Positions 25,839-34,106 of a stretch of 64,000 nucleotides of DNA are shown here, one piece after another. Within the stretch, counting starts at the first letter, position 1. Every line of letters starts with the position of its first letter. Origin of the DNA: Bacillus tianshenii (lineage in GTDB: Bacteria; Bacillota; Bacilli; Bacillales; Bacillaceae_N); the NCBI GenBank assembly GCA_020524525.2, contig CP129018.1:1988115-2052114 (forward strand), read 5' to 3'. A program made the position numbers and the translations under genes. Below the pieces are notes generated by a model that saw nothing but the letters and a program-made list of their open reading frames with translations, did no database searches and was not told the origin of the DNA.

Positions 25839-26657
25839 TTATTTAAGTAGTTTCGTCCAAATATTCATATCCTCAAATCCAGAAGAAATAATGCAATTAT
25901 TAACAAGACATCCTTGATACGTATAGCCAAGTCGTTTGACCGTTAAGTTCATACCATAGGATTGGGCGCGTGTTAGGGAGTAAGCCATCCCTACCCCTTT
26001 TTCAGCAAGGAGTTCTTCAAGCTTAATGACAATAGGGGGTAATAAGCTCTGGCCTCGATAATCAGGATCGGTTGCACAATCTGTAATTTCGGCACATTTG
26101 TATTCGGGGCGAATAAAGGCCGATGCAGCTGAAATGACCTGTTCACCGTCTTTCATAACGACAAAAAGATAGTTTGAACCCATTTCTTCTATAAGATATT
26201 GTGGGTCATGCACATTTGTTGGGTAAACTTTAAATACTTTTTTATACAGTGCGGCGAGCCCAGGTGCATCAGAGGCGGTTGCTTGATGAATTGTAAAGGC
26301 CGAGTTCATGGCCTTCTTCTCAATAACTTTTGTATCACTGTCTACCACTTTCATGACATCATTGTTTTGTTGTACATATTGAGAAACAGCCCGAGAAGGA
26401 CCGAGATATTTTGTAAGAATGAAAGCGTCTTTCCCATAAAAAAAACCATCCATCCTTCCTTCTAATTGAAAGCCTTCTTTTATAAAAGAGCTAACCTGTT
26501 CTGTTGGAGTAAAAATAATCACTTTTGATGGCTTGTGTTCTGTTTGTAATTGCGATAATCTTGCCAATGTGTCCTCTGATATTTCAAGAATAAAGCCAAT
26601 AATTCGTTCATTGAATACATCGACTTCAATACTATTTCCTGCTTGTTGTATAATCAA
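25839..26657 (-). CDS. ablB: Beta-lysine N6-acetyltransferase (AblB/YodP)
   Basis: 272 residues, complete. The TTG start at 26657 has GGAGGG six bases upstream. A GNAT acetyltransferase domain fills the C-terminal half (about 115-260), with the acetyl-CoA loop region CATDPDYRGQSLLPPI. The N-terminal half matches the putative beta-lysine acetyltransferase family. It transfers acetyl from acetyl-CoA to the epsilon-amino group of beta-lysine made by KamA. In methanogens and some Bacillales the product is an osmolyte; here downstream enzymes suggest it is degraded. It is monocistronic and apart from kamA, unlike B. subtilis. Confidence 0.88.
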   Translation of the reverse strand: MIIQQAGNSIEVDVFNERIIGFILEISEDTLARLSQLQTEHKPSKVIIFTPTEQVSSFIKEGFQLEGRMDGFFYGKDAFILTKYLGPSRAVSQYVQQNNDVMKVVDSDTKVIEKKAMNSAFTIHQATASDAPGLAALYKKVFKVYPTNVHDPQYLIEEMGSNYLFVVMKDGEQVISAASAFIRPEYKCAEITDCATDPDYRGQSLLPPIVIKLEELLAEKGVGMAYSLTRAQSYGMNLTVKRLGYTYQGCLVNNCIISSGFEDMNIWTKLLK

Positions 26658-26756
26658 TCGAATCCCTCCGTTTTAAAAAATCATTCTGTATTTTTAGTAT
26701 ATTTTTATAAATATCTTGGTACTATGAACCATTGCATTAATTTCGGAGGTATTTTC

Positions 26757-26771
26757 TATCCAAATGTACAA
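26757..26771. promoter_or_regulatory. Candidate operator upstream of ablB
   Basis: TATCCAAATGTACAA matches the reverse complement of the copy at 11957-11971 at 13 of 15 positions. It lies 100 bp upstream of ablB in the divergent gap with the sigma-54 activator gene. Confidence 0.4.
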
Positions 26772-26892
26772 AACAATCTTCCTCCCTCTTAAACGTACAC
26801 TCTATAGAAGAAAAACTGTAAGAATATTCGAAAATATGTTATGAATAAGATAGAAGAAAAAAGCGGGTTCAACACCGATAAGGGGTGATGGA

Positions 26893-28299
26893 ATGTTTGC
26901 GGAATCGTTCGATACAAAACAGATGTTAGAAGCAATATTAGGCAGCATTGATGAAGCGATTCATGCCGTAAACGCAGAGGGCATTACAATCTTTTATAAC
27001 CATGTGGCGTCGAAGCATGATGGGGTACAAATTGATGAAGTGCTCGGCAGACACGTACTCGATATTTTCCCTTCCTTGAACAAGGAAACAAGTACACTGC
27101 TGCAAGTCATTCATACAGGCCAGCCAATCTACCGACAACCGCAAACATACAAAAACATTCGGGGGCAAATTGTAGATACAGTTAATACAACCCTCCCAAT
27201 TGAAGTGAACAGCAAAATTGTCGGAGCAGTGGAAATTGCCAAAGACCTTTCAACCGTTAAACAGCTTTCTCAAAAATTATTAGACCTTCAATCAAAGGTA
27301 GAACGAAAAAAAGCCGTCTCTTCTTCTGTTTACTCAGCACGCTATCACTTTGACGATATTATTTCTTCATGCGAGCAACTGCAGCGGGTCAAACGTCACG
27401 CTGAAAAAGCGGCCAGTACCTCTTCTCCTGTAATGATTTATGGAGAAACAGGAACAGGGAAAGAATTATTTGTCCAATCGATGCACAATGCATCGCCCAG
27501 GAAGAACCAACCATTTATTGCACAAAACTGTGCGGCACTGCCAGCAACATTGCTTGAAAGTATTCTTTTCGGTACAAAGAAAGGCAGTTTTACTGGTGCA
27601 GTCGACAGACCTGGGTTATTTGAGCTTGCGAACGGCGGCACATTGTTCTTAGATGAAGTCAACTCAATGCCGCTTGAATTACAAGCAAAATTACTACGTG
27701 TATTAGAAGACGGAATCATTCGACGTGTCGGTGGTACTCAAAGCTACAATGTCGATGTTCGGATTATTACGGCCCTTAATAAACACCCGGCGGATTGTGT
27801 TGATGAGAATGTGATTCGTTCTGATCTTTATTACCGTCTCAATGTTTTTCTTATGGAAATCCCGCCGCTTCGCTCACGGCTTCAAGATATTCCCCTGCTC
27901 ACACGCCACTTTATTCGAAAGTACAATCATAAGTTCGAAAAGAGTGTTCAAGAAGTGCATCAGGATGTGTTTTCCTGTTTCGAGCATCACAACTGGCCAG
28001 GAAATGTACGTGAGTTAGAACATACGGTGGAATATGCGATGAATATGGCAGAACAAGAGTACCTTTCACTTGAACATTTACCTGTCTACTTGCAAACGAC
28101 TCCAGTGAAAGCCTCGCATCAATTAAACATTCAGCCACTTCGTCAAACGTTAGACAAAGCAGAACAGCAGTTAATTCGTGATGCACTACAGGCAACAAAT
28201 GGTAATATTAAACAAGCTGCTAAGCTGCTCGATATCCCGCGTCAAACACTGCAATATAAATTAAAAAAATATCACCTCAATCACCAGCTGCCAACTTAA
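26893..28299 (+). CDS. Sigma-54-dependent activator with PAS sensor, probable regulator of kamA
   Basis: 468 residues. A PAS domain is at about 10-115. An AAA+ domain (about 155-385) has Walker A GETGTGKE at 184-191, the sigma-54 contact loop GSFTGA at 231-236 (a variant of GAFTGA) and Walker B LFLDE at 251-255. A Fis-type HTH lies near 437-462 (NIKQAAKLLDIPRQTLQYKL). RocR/BkdR-like in layout. ATG has AAGGGGTG before it. The next gene, kamA, has a -24/-12 promoter, so control of kamA, perhaps in response to lysine, is inferred. Confidence 0.92.
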   Translation: MFAESFDTKQMLEAILGSIDEAIHAVNAEGITIFYNHVASKHDGVQIDEVLGRHVLDIFPSLNKETSTLLQVIHTGQPIYRQPQTYKNIRGQIVDTVNTTLPIEVNSKIVGAVEIAKDLSTVKQLSQKLLDLQSKVERKKAVSSSVYSARYHFDDIISSCEQLQRVKRHAEKAASTSSPVMIYGETGTGKELFVQSMHNASPRKNQPFIAQNCAALPATLLESILFGTKKGSFTGAVDRPGLFELANGGTLFLDEVNSMPLELQAKLLRVLEDGIIRRVGGTQSYNVDVRIITALNKHPADCVDENVIRSDLYYRLNVFLMEIPPLRSRLQDIPLLTRHFIRKYNHKFEKSVQEVHQDVFSCFEHHNWPGNVRELEHTVEYAMNMAEQEYLSLEHLPVYLQTTPVKASHQLNIQPLRQTLDKAEQQLIRDALQATNGNIKQAAKLLDIPRQTLQYKLKKYHLNHQLPT

Positions 28300-28313
28300 A
28301 AGGCAGCTGTTTT
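28285..28313 (+). terminator. Terminator of the activator gene
   Basis: CAGCTGCC and GGCAGCTG form a perfect 8-bp stem followed by TTTTGCTTT. The stem overlaps the stop codon. Confidence 0.8.
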
Positions 28314-28354
28314 GCTTTAAAATAGGCAAACAACATGCCGAAAATTCATCTAGT

Positions 28355-28429
28355 GTGCCAACTTTCCAGCACCACTTTGTCCATTGATAGAAATCAAAGC
28401 AATGCTACATTTTGGCATGTGCCAACTTT
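28355..28429 (+). promoter_or_regulatory. Candidate upstream activator sites for kamA
   Basis: GTGCCAACTTT occurs at 28355-28365 and again at 28419-28429. The second copy is part of a palindrome, TTGGCA-TG-TGCCAA, at 28412-28425. They lie about 100-190 bp upstream of the -12 box, the usual range for sigma-54 enhancer sites. Confidence 0.6.
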
Positions 28430-28526
28430 TTGGCATCCCTTCCTTAAACTCCTTTCTACATTTTTCTATTTTATAGGCGAAATAATCAAAATTATCGTTA
28501 TTTTCTATTTTTTATCCTCTTTAAAG

Positions 28527-28543
28527 TTGGCACGCATTTTGCA
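28527..28543 (+). promoter_or_regulatory. Sigma-54 (-24/-12) promoter of kamA
   Basis: TTGGCAC, five bases, TTGCA: near-perfect match to TGGCAC-N5-TTGC with the GG (28529-28530) and GC (28541-28542) at the required 10-bp separation. It lies 37 bp before the kamA start. Confidence 0.9.
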
Positions 28544-28579
28544 TATTAGAAAGGTACCATCATAAAAGGAGGGCTTTCA

Positions 28580-29980
28580 TTGACTACAGCATTATTTCAG
28601 CCGAAACGTCATTGGAAAAATATTGAGCTTTGGAAGGACGTAACTGAGGAACAGTGGAATGATTGGATTTGGCAATTAACAAACACCATTCGTACGTTGG
28701 ATGATTTGAAGAAAGTAATTAACTTAACGCCTGAAGAAGAGGAAGGCGTACGCATCTCTACAAAAACAATTCCTTTAAATATAACACCATACTATGCTTC
28801 ATTGATGGACCCTGATGACCCTCGCTGCCCAATTCGTATGCAGTCTGTACCAATCCATAAAGAAATCCACAAAACAAAGTATGATCTTGAAGACCCTCTT
28901 CATGAAGATGAAGACTCACCAGTACCAGGCTTGACACACCGCTACCCTGACCGGGTGCTTTTCTTAGTAACGAACCAATGCTCAATGTACTGCCGTTACT
29001 GTACACGCCGCCGTTTTTCAGGTCAAATCGGCATGGGTGTACCAAAAAAGCAGCTTGATGGGGCAATTGAATATATTCGAAATACACCACAAGTTCGTGA
29101 TGTCTTAATTTCTGGTGGAGACGGTTTGCTTATTAATGACAAAATTCTTGAATACGTATTGAAAAACTTACGAGCGATTCCACACGTTGAAATTATTCGC
29201 ATCGGCACACGTGCCCCTGTCGTCTTTCCGCAGCGCATTACAGAAGACTTGTGCAACATCTTAAAGAAATATCATCCTGTTTGGTTGAACACGCACTTTA
29301 ATACTTCGATTGAGATTACAGAAGACTCAAAGCGTGCCTGTGAAATGCTCGCTAATGCTGGCGTGCCACTAGGCAACCAATCTGTTATTCTCGCAGGCAT
29401 CAATGACAGCGTACCGATTATGAAAAAGTTAATGCACGATTTAGTTAAGATCCGTGTTCGCCCTTATTACATTTATCAGTGTGACCTTTCAGAAGGGATC
29501 GGGCATTTCCGTACCCCTGTTTCAAAAGGGCTTGAAATTATTGAGGGTCTTCGCGGCCACACATCGGGCTATGCGGTACCAACATTTGTTGTAGATGCAC
29601 CAGGCGGAGGCGGAAAAATCGCTGTACAGCCAAATTATATAATCTCGCAAAGCCCGGACAAAGTCGTGCTTCGTAACTTTGAAGGTGTTATTACGACGTA
29701 TCCAGAGCCGAAGGAATACATTCCAGGCAGAGCGGATGCCTACTTTGAAGAGGTCTATCCAGAATACAAACAAGATTATAAATCTTACGGGGTAACCTCT
29801 CTACTTAATGATGAGCGCTTTAATCTTGTGCCAGAATCATTAGATAGATTCAACCGCCGGGCAACTTATGAAACAGACGAAGGCCACGCTTCTTTAAAAG
29901 ACAAACGAAGCAAACGGGATGAACTGAAGGAAAAGAAATTCCAAGCTCAACAAAACAAAGAAACCGAAGCGGCAAACTAA
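28580..29980 (+). CDS. kamA: L-lysine 2,3-aminomutase
   Basis: 466 residues, usual for bacterial KamA. Radical SAM cysteines are C134, C138 and C141 in CSMYCRYC. The PLP lysine is K346 at the end of the GGGGK motif. The enzyme converts L-lysine to L-beta-lysine with SAM, PLP and a [4Fe-4S] cluster. The TTG start at 28580 has AAAGGAGGG upstream. A sigma-54 promoter precedes it and yokU follows after about 20 bp. It is separated from ablB by the activator gene, whereas in B. subtilis kamA and yodP are adjacent. Confidence 0.96.
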   Translation: MTTALFQPKRHWKNIELWKDVTEEQWNDWIWQLTNTIRTLDDLKKVINLTPEEEEGVRISTKTIPLNITPYYASLMDPDDPRCPIRMQSVPIHKEIHKTKYDLEDPLHEDEDSPVPGLTHRYPDRVLFLVTNQCSMYCRYCTRRRFSGQIGMGVPKKQLDGAIEYIRNTPQVRDVLISGGDGLLINDKILEYVLKNLRAIPHVEIIRIGTRAPVVFPQRITEDLCNILKKYHPVWLNTHFNTSIEITEDSKRACEMLANAGVPLGNQSVILAGINDSVPIMKKLMHDLVKIRVRPYYIYQCDLSEGIGHFRTPVSKGLEIIEGLRGHTSGYAVPTFVVDAPGGGGKIAVQPNYIISQSPDKVVLRNFEGVITTYPEPKEYIPGRADAYFEEVYPEYKQDYKSYGVTSLLNDERFNLVPESLDRFNRRATYETDEGHASLKDKRSKRDELKEKKFQAQQNKETEAAN

Positions 29981-30002
29981 TCAAAAAGGAGCGTATGCAA
30001 AC

Positions 30003-30278
30003 ATGAGATGCGATTGGTGCCAAGCTGAAGATGCCCAACAAACATTAACCACTGTCTATTGGGAGCTTCCTGATGGCAGCAGAGCAATCGAGATTACTGA
30101 AACACCTGGTGTTTCCTGCTCAGAATGTGGCATGGTATACCAACCAGATACGACAGTCAACGAAATTGAAGACCACTTGATGATCATTGATACATCCAAG
30201 CTTCCAAAAAGCATGACATATACGAAGTTATTCGAACAGCCAAAGCTGTTAAAAAGAAATTACTTTAATTTTAATTAA
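30003..30278 (+). CDS. yokU: YokU-family zinc-finger protein
   Basis: 91 residues. Two CxxC pairs (C3/C6 and C39/C42) form a YgiT-type zinc ribbon in the first half. The ribosome site AAGGAG lies before the ATG, 22 bp after the kamA stop, so the two are co-transcribed. yokU-like genes accompany kamA in Bacillus. The function is unknown. The fold resembles antitoxin/regulator zinc ribbons, but no toxin gene is seen here. Confidence 0.85.
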   Translation: MRCDWCQAEDAQQTLTTVYWELPDGSRAIEITETPGVSCSECGMVYQPDTTVNEIEDHLMIIDTSKLPKSMTYTKLFEQPKLLKRNYFNFN

Positions 30279-30287
30279 CTATTCTCC

Positions 30288-30326
30288 TGGTCTTCTCAAA
30301 GGTTTTACATTTGGGAAGACCATTTC
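30288..30326 (+). terminator. Probable terminator of kamA-yokU
   Basis: TGGTCTTC and GAAGACCA form a perfect 8-bp stem with a long loop, followed by TTTCT. The T-run is short, so termination may be partial. Confidence 0.5.
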
Positions 30327-30416
30327 TACTGAAAAAGGCGGGACTACATCTTTCCTAGGCCTTTGCAAAAAGCCCATGCGTGTTTTCTATACATAACGAA
30401 GAAGAAGGTGATATAG

Positions 30417-32029
30417 ATGTTTATTACGGTAAAAGATATGCTTTCTCTCTCCCACTCTTTCAACATGCAAAGCTGATTGCAGGAAAGAAAGGAGAGTCAA
30501 AGCCGATACGATGGATTGTCGTTCTTGAACTACTTGATGAAATTGATCAGCTTCAAGAAGGTGAAATGCTTCTTACAACTGCTTTTGACCTTCAGTCCTG
30601 TGACAAATTAAAAAATAACTTAATTCAAAAGCTTGCCGAAAAAAAGCTCGCAGGCCTTATTCTCCAAACAGGCTATTATCTTGAATCAACCCCTGAAGAG
30701 CTTAAGAAAGCTTCCGAAATCTATCAATTTCCGATTATTGAAATCCCTAAAAGTGTCGCATTTTCAAGCATCACAAAAACTGTGCACCAGCAAATTATTC
30801 ATGCCCAATTTGAAAAGATGAAATATTCAGAGGAGATCTACACTACGTTAACTGAACTGGCGAAAAACAATGAAGGGCTCCCTTCGTTTGCTTCCTCCAT
30901 AAGCAGCAGTATTAAAGCTGATATTTTCTTCTATGATAACAACTTTAATAAACTATGTGCGGCATTTTGCTCCTCACCTTCTTATGAGGAAGAACTCATT
31001 CAAACGATGATTATGGAACATCATCACACGTTCAAAGAAAATGAAGGGCAGTTACACGAGATTCCTATGACGGGAATGCCTCATCTTTTTGTTCAACCTA
31101 TCCACTCAAAAGATAGCATCTACGGATATTTGGCTGTTGTGAAGAATGAGCTGTTAAATGCATTTGAAGAAATTGCTGTGCAGCATACCTCCACGATCGC
31201 TGCGCTTGAATTTATAAAGCTATTAAAATTAGAAGAAAAGGATAATCAGTTAAAAGGAGATTTTCTCGAGCTGGTTTTAACAGGCAGCAACCTTGACCAA
31301 CTGACCATTTATACAAAAGGAGAAACGCTCGGCTATAACATTACCTCAGAAAACACGTGTGTCACGATCTTAAAAATTGATTCGTCCACCAGTACAACAG
31401 ATTTCAAAAGAATGAAAATCGAACAGGATATTCAGCAAATTATTTTTAAACTACTGCAAGACCATGCCATTGAACCGTTATTTAAAAGACTTGACAATCA
31501 ATTTATTATGCTTCTTACCAATTACTATCCACATCGAATAAGCACGTTAGAAATCATGGAAAAAATCGCACAGCATGTGCAAGAGCGCTACGATACAACC
31601 CTTTCGATCGGTATTGGAAACTATTATAACCACTTCACAGAATATCATCGTTCCTATAAAGAAGCACAGGAAGCCTTGTTCATTATTGAAGCTGTTTGGA
31701 AGAAAAATAAACGGCTCCACTATAAAGAACTCGGCTTATATAAGTTACTTCTCCCCCTTCTTCAAAATGAAGCACTCATGAAAGACTATTATCAAAATAT
31801 CCTAGGCGGTGTCCTCGCAAATGAGAAGCTAATTGAAACGCTTCGAGTATACCTAGAAGATATGCGGACGAATAATGCCGCAGATAAGCTGTTCATCCAT
31901 CGTCATACGTTAAAGTATCGCATGAATAAAATCGAAAGCCTGACACATCGTAAGCTGAATCATTTTCAAGACAGAATTGAACTGGAGCTTGCTTTAATTC
32001 TTCACAATATCTTTGAAAAAGGAGAATAA
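30417..32029 (+). CDS. PucR-family transcriptional regulator (third of three), frameshifted near the start
   Basis: The frame continuous to 32029 is a PucR protein: N-domain LQEGEMLLTTAFDLQ, CdaR-like region GIGNYYNHFTEYHRSYKEA and HTH with FIHRHTLKYRM. It is closely similar to the PucR protein encoded at 12035. The true start appears to be ATG 30417, behind AAGGTG, giving MFITVKDMLSL in another frame. A (TC)4 tract at 30444-30451 carries 2 nt too many; with (TC)3 the product would read MLSLPLFQHAKLIAG, aligning with the paralogue. A GTG at 30380 opens the long frame but lacks a ribosome site. Possibly inactive or slippage-controlled. Confidence 0.8.
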
Positions 32030-32128
32030 GAATCTCCGACTATAGGTACAAGAAATTAAATGAAGCTGAACAATCCACTGATGTGAAAAAAGAAAGTGGT
32101 GTCTCTTAATCGATTAATTTCTAAATAA

Positions 32129-32157
32129 AACACAGCACCCTCTATGGATGCTGTGTT
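32129..32157 (-). terminator. Terminator of yqkE
   Basis: AACACAGCA and TGCTGTGTT form a 9-bp stem; the minus-strand readout continues TTTATTTAG. The stem touches the yqkE stop codon and could also stop read-through from the PucR gene. Confidence 0.65.
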
Positions 32158-32395
32158 ATTTGTATTTCCGCCAATCAAGATTGCTTTCTTCAAACAGTTC
32201 TTCAAATGATTTATTTTTCTCGCGTTCTTTCCGCTCTTGAATACGGCGTTGCTTTTCTTCTTCTTCACGTTGCTTTTCAACGGCTTGTAACTCTTTTTGT
32301 TTTTCTTTTAATTTCGCAAACACGTTCCCATCAAGACGGTCTCCTAGATGGAGTGCATCATCTTGTTTTTGCTTCTTACTTCGCTGTTTCGCCAT
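32156..32395 (-). CDS. yqkE: YqkE-family small charged protein
   Basis: 79 residues, very rich in Lys, Glu, Gln and Arg, with a predicted coiled coil across about 28-65 (KLKEKQKELQAVEKQREEEE). It ends SNLDWRKYK, typical of YqkE of Bacillus. Function unknown. It follows yqkB by 16 bp on the same strand. Confidence 0.8.
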   Translation of the reverse strand: MAKQRSKKQKQDDALHLGDRLDGNVFAKLKEKQKELQAVEKQREEEEKQRRIQERKEREKNKSFEELFEESNLDWRKYK

Positions 32396-32411
32396 TTCCT
32401 TCCCTCCAAGC

Positions 32412-32744
32412 TTATGCTTCTATCTCTTTAATGAAACGCATGCGCGGATTTAAAATCTGCTGGTTACTACTTAGTATAAAGGATGTCGCATCCGGTTTGT
32501 AGTCTACCTTCATCTTCTCGTCGAAAAAGACTTCTTTATGTGCATCAATCCATACTGCCCGGTAATCAGACTCAATTTCAATCTCACCAGCCTCTACTTC
32601 AGTATGAGCCGTTAAGACAAAAATCCCGTCAACTCCACAGCCGCAGCCTTCCGTATCGTAAAGGATCTTTAACCCTGCTTGTTGATCACTCAATGCGCTT
32701 TCGAGCTTTTCCTTTGCTCTTTCAGTAAAAGTAATATTCATCAT
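32412..32744 (-). CDS. yqkB: YqkB-family HesB-like protein
   Basis: 110 residues (109 if the second ATG is used; both follow GGGAGG). It resembles the HesB/IscA-like iron-sulfur biosynthesis fold, with C34 and C36 in EGCGCGVDG. The usual third, C-terminal CxC of A-type carriers is absent, so its role in cluster assembly is uncertain. It lies 10 bp downstream of the Y-family polymerase gene. Confidence 0.8.
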   Translation of the reverse strand: MMNITFTERAKEKLESALSDQQAGLKILYDTEGCGCGVDGIFVLTAHTEVEAGEIEIESDYRAVWIDAHKEVFFDEKMKVDYKPDATSFILSSNQQILNPRMRFIKEIEA

Positions 32745-32753
32745 TTTTCCTCC

Positions 32754-34010
32754 CTACGCTTTATGCCCGCCGATTAGAGTGCTGCGATGCTTCGCTGTGC
32801 CTGCCTCAGTGTACGAAACAGCGCGTAATACCGCATCATATCCATATTTACGGCGCAGACCGTCCATCACATAGCCAAGTGTACGCTGCTTTTCTGAGCG
32901 TTCATCAAATAAGCTCAATTGGATCTGATCATCCATTTCCACATTCGAAAGTGTGACTGAAATCTTGCGCACTGGGTATGAAGCATAGTGCTGCTTAAAC
33001 AATGTTAAACATGCTTCATAAATGGCTAGCGTCCCGTTTGTCGGCTCGTCAATCGTAAGTGAACGGTGAAATCCTCCTCCGTACTGCTTACTGTAGCCGA
33101 TCCCGAGTGAGATTGTCCGCCCGCACATTCGCTGCTTTCGCGCCCGTCTTGCTGTCTCCTCACACATTTCCAATAAAACACGCTTTACGTCTATTTCCTT
33201 TTCATAATCACGCATAAGAATTTGACTCTTCCCGAAGCTAATTTGTCCACCCATAATCGGTGCGCCGAGTTCCGAAAAATCAAGACCGTGTGCATGATAA
33301 TACAACTGCGTACCGATTACGCCAAACATCTTCTCAAGACGATGTAGCGGAAATTGCGCTAATTGACCAATTGTCGTAATGCCAATCCGCTCAAGCCTCC
33401 GTTCCATTCGCTTTCCGATCCCCCATACAGCACTTAACGGCTTGATTGGCCAAAGCTTTGTCGGAACGTCTGCATACGTCCATTCCGAAATACCTTTGCG
33501 TTTTGCCTCTAGATCAAGACAAAGCTTTGCAAGCAGCATATTTGGACCAATTCCAATCGCACACGGCAGATGAAACTGTTCGTATACTTGGTCTCGAATT
33601 TCCTGTGCTGTTTCCATCGCGTCTCCCCATAAGCGGTCTGTCCCTGAAAGCGTAAGAAAGCTTTCATCAACACTGTACGTGTGAATCGCATGCTTCGGTA
33701 CATAACGATGCAACAGACGCGTAATTTCACTTGAGACTCGCAAATATGTCTTCATCTGCGCATCAACTACTTGAATACGCTCATCTTTTGGAATTTCAAA
33801 TAGCCTGCTGCCTGTCCGAATACCGAATTCTTGTTTCAAACGTGGTGAGGCAGCTAACACCACACTGCCGGAGCGGTTCACATCTGCAACAACAGCTAAA
33901 TAACATGTAAGCGGATCAAGGCCGCAGAGCATAGCAGAACAGCTCGCATAAAAGCTTTTCATATCAATACATAGAACGCGTTTGTCAGGAAGAGCTTGCC
34001 TCTCAATCAT
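32754..34010 (-). CDS. yqjW: Y-family DNA polymerase, YqjW/UvrX type
   Basis: About 418 residues from the ATG at 34010, which has GAGGTG six bases upstream. The longer frame to 34034 overlaps a LexA box. Catalytic motifs are LCIDMKSFYASC near 14-25 and YSVDESFLTL near 110. The C-terminal little-finger region ends near NVEMDDQIQLSLF, a beta-clamp-binding type motif (QLSLF). It performs translesion synthesis and is expected to be SOS-induced. It is distinct from DinB encoded at 44.7-46.0 kb. Confidence 0.9.
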   Translation of the reverse strand: MIERQALPDKRVLCIDMKSFYASCSAMLCGLDPLTCYLAVVADVNRSGSVVLAASPRLKQEFGIRTGSRLFEIPKDERIQVVDAQMKTYLRVSSEITRLLHRYVPKHAIHTYSVDESFLTLSGTDRLWGDAMETAQEIRDQVYEQFHLPCAIGIGPNMLLAKLCLDLEAKRKGISEWTYADVPTKLWPIKPLSAVWGIGKRMERRLERIGITTIGQLAQFPLHRLEKMFGVIGTQLYYHAHGLDFSELGAPIMGGQISFGKSQILMRDYEKEIDVKRVLLEMCEETARRARKQRMCGRTISLGIGYSKQYGGGFHRSLTIDEPTNGTLAIYEACLTLFKQHYASYPVRKISVTLSNVEMDDQIQLSLFDERSEKQRTLGYVMDGLRRKYGYDAVLRAVSYTEAGTAKHRSTLIGGHKA

Positions 34011-34027
34011 CACACACACCTCGATAA

Positions 34028-34041
34028 CGAACATTTGTTCC
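34028..34041 (-). promoter_or_regulatory. LexA (DinR) box of the yqjW-like gene
   Basis: CGAACATTTGTTCC matches the Bacillus SOS box CGAAC-N4-GTTYC. It lies about 18 bp upstream of the start codon, where a bound repressor would block transcription. Confidence 0.8.
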
Positions 34042-34106
34042 TTATTCTATTCATTATCGTATAAGAAGATACGCAAACTCTCAATGACAATTATTTGGAA
34101 GTTTTA

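Noticed and set aside
26658-26892. Sigma-E type promoter before ablB
   Set aside because: An AGATATT and an AATACAGA stretch vaguely resemble sigma-E boxes on the minus strand, but spacing and matches are too poor to call.
28335-28565. 76-residue frame between the activator gene and kamA
   Set aside because: It has no ribosome site and lies over the enhancer-like repeats and the -24/-12 promoter, so it is a chance frame in regulatory DNA.
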